Source: Solirubrobacter sp044865965 (GTDB taxonomy: Bacteria > Actinomycetota > Thermoleophilia > Solirubrobacterales > Solirubrobacteraceae). From it: a stretch of 23,701 nucleotides of DNA. Shown here in pieces: positions 19,498-23,701 of this stretch (positions are counted from its first letter, which is position 1; each line of letters starts with the position of its first letter). Location of the stretch: NCBI GenBank assembly GCA_044865965.1, contig JBIOTP010000265.1, positions 1 to 23,701 of the forward strand, written 5' to 3'. The notes beneath the pieces were generated by a model. It had not been told where the DNA came from, ran no database searches, and was given only the letters and a program-made list of their open reading frames with translations. The position numbers and the translations under genes are program-made.

Positions 19498-21050
19498 TCC
19501 CGCGGGCGCTGCGCGGGCTCCGCGGCCGGCTGCTGCTGGCGCTGTTGGTGACGAGCGCGGCGACGCTCGCGGTCGCCGCCGCGGTCACGCTGAGCCCGCT
19601 GCAGGATCGCCTGCGCGAGCAGAGCGTGACGAGCCTCGAGGGCGCGGTCGAGGACCTGAGCGGGGACTTCGCCACCGCGCTCGCGAAGCACCCGCCGCCG
19701 CCCGGCGGCGAGATCGATCCCACGACGCTCAAGCGCGCGTCGGCGGACGAGTACGAGGACGCACGCAAGGCCCGGCTACAGGACCGCTCGTTCGACGTGT
19801 TCGACCCCGCGTTCGCGCTGCGCGAGCGCACCGACGCCCGCGTCCTCGTGCTCGACCCCTCGATGACGGCCGTCAGCGGCGAGGCGCCCGGCTTCCTGTA
19901 CGACACCGACAACGGCCTGCCCCAGCAGGACGCGATGAACGTCGCGGTGAAGGCCCTGCTCGAGGGGAGGACCGTCGTCGAGGCCGACGGCGGCGACCTG
20001 TCGATCGCGAAGCCGCTGCTCGAGCGCGGCGCGGTGTCCGGCGTGGTCGTCGCGCAACGGCGCCTGACCGAGGTCACCGCCGCCGTCAACATCGTCCGCA
20101 ACGCGCTGCTGGCCGCCGCCGGGATCGGCCTCGCCGTCGCGATCGCGCTCGCGCTCGGGCTCTCGGGGACGCTGACGCGCCGGCTCGGCCGCCTGCAGCG
20201 CGCCGCGCTGCGGATCGCGGCCGAGGGCCCGGAGGCGCCAGCGCCGCGCGACAGCGGCCGCGACGAGGTCGGCGACCTCGCCCGCACGCTTGCCCGCATG
20301 CAGGAGGAGCTCCGCCGCCAGGAGGCAGCCCGGCGCTCGTTCGTGGCCACCGCATCGCACGAGCTGCGGACGCCGCTGACGATGCTGCAGGGCACGATGG
20401 AGCTGCTCGACGAGGACCTGCGCAACGGGCTCGACATCACGGACGCGCAGGAGCAGGTGATGAGCGCGCGGCGCGAGCTGCGGCGGCTGTCGGCGCTGGC
20501 GAGCGAGCTGCTCGACCTCTCGCGGCTCGACGCCGCGGTGCAGCTGCGCTCGGAGCCGGTCGAGCTCGGCGAGCTGGCCCGCGCGGTGGCGGCCGAGTTC
20601 GACCTGCGCGCGTCGGAGCGCGACGTGCGCGTCGCGGTCGCCCCGCCCGCCGAGCCGGCGTGGGCGCGCGGCGATCCCGCCGCCTGCGCGCGCGTCGTCC
20701 GGATCCTGCTCGACAACGCACTGCGCTACGCGCCGCGGGGCGAGCCCGTGACGGTCGGCGTCGAATCCGCCGACGGCCGGGTCACCGTCGAGGTGGCCGA
20801 CCGCGGGCCGGGCGTCCCGCCCGACGAGCGCGACCGGATCTTCGAGCGCTTCCACCGCGGGCGCGAGGCGGGCGAGGAGGCGGGCTTCGGGCTGGGCCTG
20901 GCGATCGGCCGCGAGCTGGCCGAGCTGATGGGCGGCTCGCTGACGCTCGCCGGCGCCGACGCCGGCGCGCGCTTCCGGCTCACGCTGCCGGCGACTAGCG
21001 GATCTTCACCAGCACCGTCGCCTGCACCGGGTTCGGCCGCGGCGGCGTGA
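19494..21050 (+). CDS. Sensor histidine kinase
   Basis: This 518-residue membrane kinase is the partner of the regulator just upstream. Transmembrane helix 1 is about residues 12-32. An extracytoplasmic sensor region of about 160 residues follows, with PPPPGG and EDARKARLQDRSFDVFD and no recognised domain. TM2 is about 203-224. A HAMP segment then leads to the HisKA domain, with His289 in ATASHELRTPLTML. The ATPase domain shows the N box LLDNALRYAPRG, the G1 box DRGPGVPPDERDRIFERFHRG, and the G2 box GFGLGLAIG. The ATG overlaps the regulator's stop. The last 15 codons (GSSPAPSPAP...) are a low-complexity extension overlapping the 3' end of the convergent membrane-protein gene by 56 bp. Confidence 0.95.
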   Translation: MIPRALRGLRGRLLLALLVTSAATLAVAAAVTLSPLQDRLREQSVTSLEGAVEDLSGDFATALAKHPPPPGGEIDPTTLKRASADEYEDARKARLQDRSFDVFDPAFALRERTDARVLVLDPSMTAVSGEAPGFLYDTDNGLPQQDAMNVAVKALLEGRTVVEADGGDLSIAKPLLERGAVSGVVVAQRRLTEVTAAVNIVRNALLAAAGIGLAVAIALALGLSGTLTRRLGRLQRAALRIAAEGPEAPAPRDSGRDEVGDLARTLARMQEELRRQEAARRSFVATASHELRTPLTMLQGTMELLDEDLRNGLDITDAQEQVMSARRELRRLSALASELLDLSRLDAAVQLRSEPVELGELARAVAAEFDLRASERDVRVAVAPPAEPAWARGDPAACARVVRILLDNALRYAPRGEPVTVGVESADGRVTVEVADRGPGVPPDERDRIFERFHRGREAGEEAGFGLGLAIGRELAELMGGSLTLAGADAGARFRLTLPATSGSSPAPSPAPGSAAAA

Positions 21051-22584
21051 ACTCAGGCGGCTGGACGGCCGTGACCCGCAGCCGCGGGTCGTTGGACACG
21101 TACTGCGCCCACTCCTCGGAGCGGAACCGCACCCGCGACGTCCACGGCGCCGACCAGCGGTTGACCGTCCACGTGATCGGCGTCACCAGCGCGAGCCGCT
21201 GGCCCGGCCGCAGCGCGTCGATCAGCGGGCGCAGGTCGCGCTGCGTGGAGGCCGCGTCGAGGCGCTCGACGCCGTCGCGCCAGTCCCACACGCCGACGTC
21301 GGTCATGCGGCCGGTCAGCGTCGCGTAGCGCAGGCCCTTCGGCAGGTAGTAGTGCAGCACCGGCACGGTCTCCGGCTGCGTCGAGACGACCAGATCGCCC
21401 GGCGCAAGGCTCGGGCCGATGTCGTGGGCCACCGCCCGGACGTTGCTCTTCTCGACCGGCGCGGCGTCCTGCGCCCACATGATCACGACCAGCAGGAGCC
21501 CGACGAGCCCGAGGCGGCCGGCGGCCGCGAGGCCGCCCGCGGCGAGCAGCAGGAACGGCGGCAGCGCGATCGCGAGGTAGCGGTTCGCCCACGCCGGCGA
21601 GAGCTGCGACAGCGTCCAGGCGAGCAGCACCGTCAGCACCGCGACGATCGCGAGCGCAGCCGCGGCGCGCCCGCGCTCGTCGAGCCGCCCCGCGGCGTCG
21701 CGGCGCGACACGAGCGCCAGCAGCCCGGCGCCGGCGGTGATCAGCAGCACGATCTGCGGCATGCGGCCGAGCAGCTGCCCGGGGGCCCCGACCAGCGCGC
21801 CGAGGTCCGGCGCCGCCGACCACGGCGCGCCGGTGTGGGCGGCCTGGTAGAGCGTCGTCGGCACCCACGGCAGGTACAGGACGAAGGCGCCGCCGAAGCC
21901 CAGCAGCGCGTCGCGCACCAGCTCGCGCCGCCGCCAGCCGGGCGCGAGCCGCCACAGCAGCAGCCAGGCGGCCCCGCAGCCGACGGTGTAGAAGATCGCC
22001 CAGTTGTGCGTGTAGAGCGCGGCGGCGACGCTGACCGAGAAGCCCGCGATCCACGGGCGGCGGGCGCGGTCGGAGACCGCGTCGAGCGCGTAGGCGCGCA
22101 CGAAGCACGCCGTCGCCGGGATCGCCAGCAGCGCCACGAGCGAGTACATCCGCGCCTCCTGCGCATACTGGCTCAGGAACGGGTTGAAGGCCGCCAGGAC
22201 GGCCGCGATCCACGCCGCGCGCGAGCCGAAGACGGCGCGCGCCGCCCACCAGGCCGCCGGGATCGCGAGCAGCGCGCACAGCAGCGACAGCGAGCGCAGG
22301 CCGGCCTCCGAGCGCCCGGCCAGCCCGAGCCAGAAGTGCAGCAGCATGTAGTAGACGGGCGGCGAGCCGTCCAGCCGCAGCGCGTGCGGGATCTGCGAGA
22401 GCGGCCGGTCGGCGATGCCCACCGACAGGCCCTCGTCGATCCAGAAGCCGATCCCCAGCTCACGTGTGCGGACGAACAGCGAGATCGCGACGAGGGCGCC
22501 GATGCCGGCGGGGATCGCGACGCGCTGGCTTGTGACCATCCGTGCCCGCAGCTCCCACGCCGAGCGCGAGGCGTAGGTGGCCAT
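20995..22584 (-). CDS. GT-C-fold membrane glycosyltransferase (GT39/ArnT-like)
   Basis: This 529-residue polytopic protein resembles polyprenyl-phosphate-sugar-dependent glycosyltransferases of the GT39/ArnT/PMT-2 group. The first periplasmic loop holds FWIDEGLSVGIA, with the Asp-Glu expected as the catalytic/metal site of GT-C enzymes. SPPVYYMLLHFWLGLAG and QEARMYSLVALLAIPA are characteristic later loops. About ten hydrophobic helices follow, with a soluble C-terminal domain of about 150 residues (from VEKSNVRAVAHDIG). The sugar and acceptor are unknown; wall or lipid glycan building is likely. The ATG at 22584 follows TAAGCT by 6 nt. The gene lies 21 bp after the stop of a second membrane protein, in the same direction. 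Confidence 0.85.
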   Translation of the reverse strand: MATYASRSAWELRARMVTSQRVAIPAGIGALVAISLFVRTRELGIGFWIDEGLSVGIADRPLSQIPHALRLDGSPPVYYMLLHFWLGLAGRSEAGLRSLSLLCALLAIPAAWWAARAVFGSRAAWIAAVLAAFNPFLSQYAQEARMYSLVALLAIPATACFVRAYALDAVSDRARRPWIAGFSVSVAAALYTHNWAIFYTVGCGAAWLLLWRLAPGWRRRELVRDALLGFGGAFVLYLPWVPTTLYQAAHTGAPWSAAPDLGALVGAPGQLLGRMPQIVLLITAGAGLLALVSRRDAAGRLDERGRAAAALAIVAVLTVLLAWTLSQLSPAWANRYLAIALPPFLLLAAGGLAAAGRLGLVGLLLVVIMWAQDAAPVEKSNVRAVAHDIGPSLAPGDLVVSTQPETVPVLHYYLPKGLRYATLTGRMTDVGVWDWRDGVERLDAASTQRDLRPLIDALRPGQRLALVTPITWTVNRWSAPWTSRVRFRSEEWAQYVSNDPRLRVTAVQPPEFTPPRPNPVQATVLVKIR

Positions 22585-22590
22585 GAGCTC

Positions 22591-22596
22591 AGCTTA
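22591..22596 (-). promoter_or_regulatory. -10 box (TAAGCT) of the GT-C gene
   Basis: Read leftward, TAAGCT ends 6 nt before the ATG at 22584 and sits within the 21-bp gap after the upstream gene. This suggests an internal leaderless start in addition to read-through. Confidence 0.45.
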
Positions 22597-22605
22597 CCGC
22601 CGGGC

Positions 22606-23701
22606 TCATCGCCGGCAGGAGGAGCCGAGGCTCCACTTGGGGGTCCGGGCGTAGGGCGGGAAGCGCGGATCGCGCGCCAGCGCGGTGTACCCCGGCGTGA
22701 TGGTCGTGCCGGGCGGGAACGCGAAGATCTCCACCTCGTTCTCGTGGAGGTGCATGTACCAGGCCACCGTCTGGGTCTGGAACGCACCGGTGTAGACGGT
22801 GCCGCACGCCTCGAGCGCCGCCTCGCCGCCGCCGGCCGCGATCGCCTCCGGCACCGAGCCGTACAGCGCCCCCTCGTTGACGATCCGCTGCGCGCTGACG
22901 TCGAGCTCGTGGACGTCGTCGCGCACGAACGGCAGCGCCGCCGTGAGCAGCACGGCCGCCAGCGCGGCGGCCGGGACGACCCCGAGACGCCGCGCGGCGC
23001 CGGTCACGAGCTCCGTCCAGGCCGCTCCGGCGAGCACGCACACGAGCGCCGCCGGCAGCGCGACGTAGCGCAGGTTGCCGGCGAAGCCGGCCTGCGTCAT
23101 GGCCGCGACGGACACCATCAGCACGGCCGCCACAGCTCCCAGCGCAAGCCGCATCCGGTCGCGGCGGAGGGCGGCGACGAGGATCGCGAGCACCCCGCCG
23201 GCCAGCACCGGCAGCGACAGCACCGACGACGAGCGATGGAAGACCTCCACGAACGGGTGGTCGGCGAACGCCGCCGACTGCGGGATCGGCTGGCGCGCGC
23301 GGGCGGCGGCACGCAGGAAGTCGCCCGAGCCCAGGTACTCGGGCACGAACCACAGGATCGCCAGCGCGGCGCCGCTTGCTGCCACGAGCGCGACGGAGCG
23401 CCACGGGATCGCGCCGTGCCAGTCGGCGGCGATCAGGTAGAGGGCGTAGAGGGCGAGGAACGGCCAGATCTCGGGGCGCAGCAGCGCCGCCGCGAAGCCG
23501 AGCGCGAACGCGTCGCGGCGGCGGCCGTCGAGGTGGCGCTCGACCGCCCACAGGCACAGCGCCACGAGGATCCCCTCGGAGTTGCCGCGCGCGAAGTTGA
23601 AGATGAACTCGTCGGCCAGGAACAGCGCGCCGGCGGCGATCGCGCCGGCGGCCGGGCCGGCGAGCCGCGCGCCGAGGCGGTACGCCATCGCGAACGCGAG
23701 G
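22606..23701 (-). CDS. Polytopic membrane protein, GT-C-like (5' end outside window)
   Basis: The frame is open to the right edge, so the true start lies beyond 23701; at least 364 residues are visible. The N-terminal visible part has several membrane helices, with FLADEFIFNFARGNSEGILVA and ALLRPEIWPFLALYALYL resembling mannosyltransferase-like GT-C proteins. The -RPE- and -RGNSEG- motifs are in the loops where the family has conserved charged residues. The C-terminal 120 residues (from VRDDVHELDVSAQRI) are a soluble domain with two cysteines (EACGTVYTG, and SSC near the end) that may pair outside the membrane. It ends with TGA at 22606-22608 and precedes the GT39-like gene, so the two probably act in one glycan or lipid pathway. 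The substrate is not determinable. Confidence 0.75.
   Translation of the reverse strand, partial: LAFAMAYRLGARLAGPAAGAIAAGALFLADEFIFNFARGNSEGILVALCLWAVERHLDGRRRDAFALGFAAALLRPEIWPFLALYALYLIAADWHGAIPWRSVALVAASGAALAILWFVPEYLGSGDFLRAAARARQPIPQSAAFADHPFVEVFHRSSSVLSLPVLAGGVLAILVAALRRDRMRLALGAVAAVLMVSVAAMTQAGFAGNLRYVALPAALVCVLAGAAWTELVTGAARRLGVVPAAALAAVLLTAALPFVRDDVHELDVSAQRIVNEGALYGSVPEAIAAGGGEAALEACGTVYTGAFQTQTVAWYMHLHENEVEIFAFPPGTTITPGYTALARDPRFPPYARTPKWSLGSSCRR

Noticed and set aside
1..23701. tRNA, rRNA, insertion sequences, phage or plasmid genes
   Set aside because: No cloverleaf with TTCGAATC-type loop, no transposase or integrase motifs, and no terminal inverted repeats were seen on either strand.

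Overview
The window is GC-rich (roughly three quarters G+C by eye), densely coded and has short gaps. It looks chromosomal and actinobacterial, most likely Thermoleophilia/Solirubrobacterales (Solirubrobacter, Conexibacter or a relative). The signs are a DUF6458-type small membrane protein, secreted proteins with basic C-terminal tails, a c-di-AMP riboswitch in front of a cell-wall hydrolase, GTG/TTG starts, and a protein with the LQR-x-x-GN-x-AV motif known from cargo of extracellular contractile injection systems (eCIS). The taxonomic placement is inference. I see no rRNA, tRNA, CRISPR array, insertion sequence or phage gene.

Layout. 94-2977: an autoregulated PadR repressor, a small secreted protein, a UDG-superfamily protein, a frameshifted LQR-motif gene and an ArsR-type regulator. 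3028-7372: an EamA transporter, then leftward genes for acyl-CoA dehydrogenase, membrane metallopeptidase, a damaged XRE regulator and DAHP synthase, then DUF6458. 7387-12329 is a cell-wall block: a riboswitch-controlled NlpC/P60 hydrolase diverges from a PLP D-amino-acid aldolase/deaminase, a large M14+M15 double peptidase and a coupled 104-residue protein. 12339-16586: an intact cupin, a cupin gene with an internal deletion, a sugar-lactone oxidase, a fragment of a PQQ-type sugar dehydrogenase, a rhodanese, and the full-length dehydrogenase. 16626-23701: an acidic protein, twin hairpins, an FAD oxidoreductase, an OmpR-type two-component pair, and two GT-C-like membrane proteins (the last runs off the window).

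Three points stand out. First, 13 of about 21 uncoupled gene starts have a TANNNT box 6-11 nt before the start codon and no Shine-Dalgarno, so leaderless transcription seems to be the norm here. Second, four genes are broken: two by single-base loss in GGG runs, one by an internal deletion ending in a 9-bp repeat, and one is a 5'-truncated paralog whose edge coincides with a 14-bp direct repeat flanking the neighbouring oxidase gene. Third, the M14-linker-M15 protein with its coupled small partner is a candidate wall-degrading effector or lysin with an accessory or immunity protein. No injection-system structural genes lie in the window.

There is no gene-free stretch over about 300 bases. The longest gaps are 8152-8373 (riboswitch and divergent promoters) and 16995-17179 (twin hairpins).
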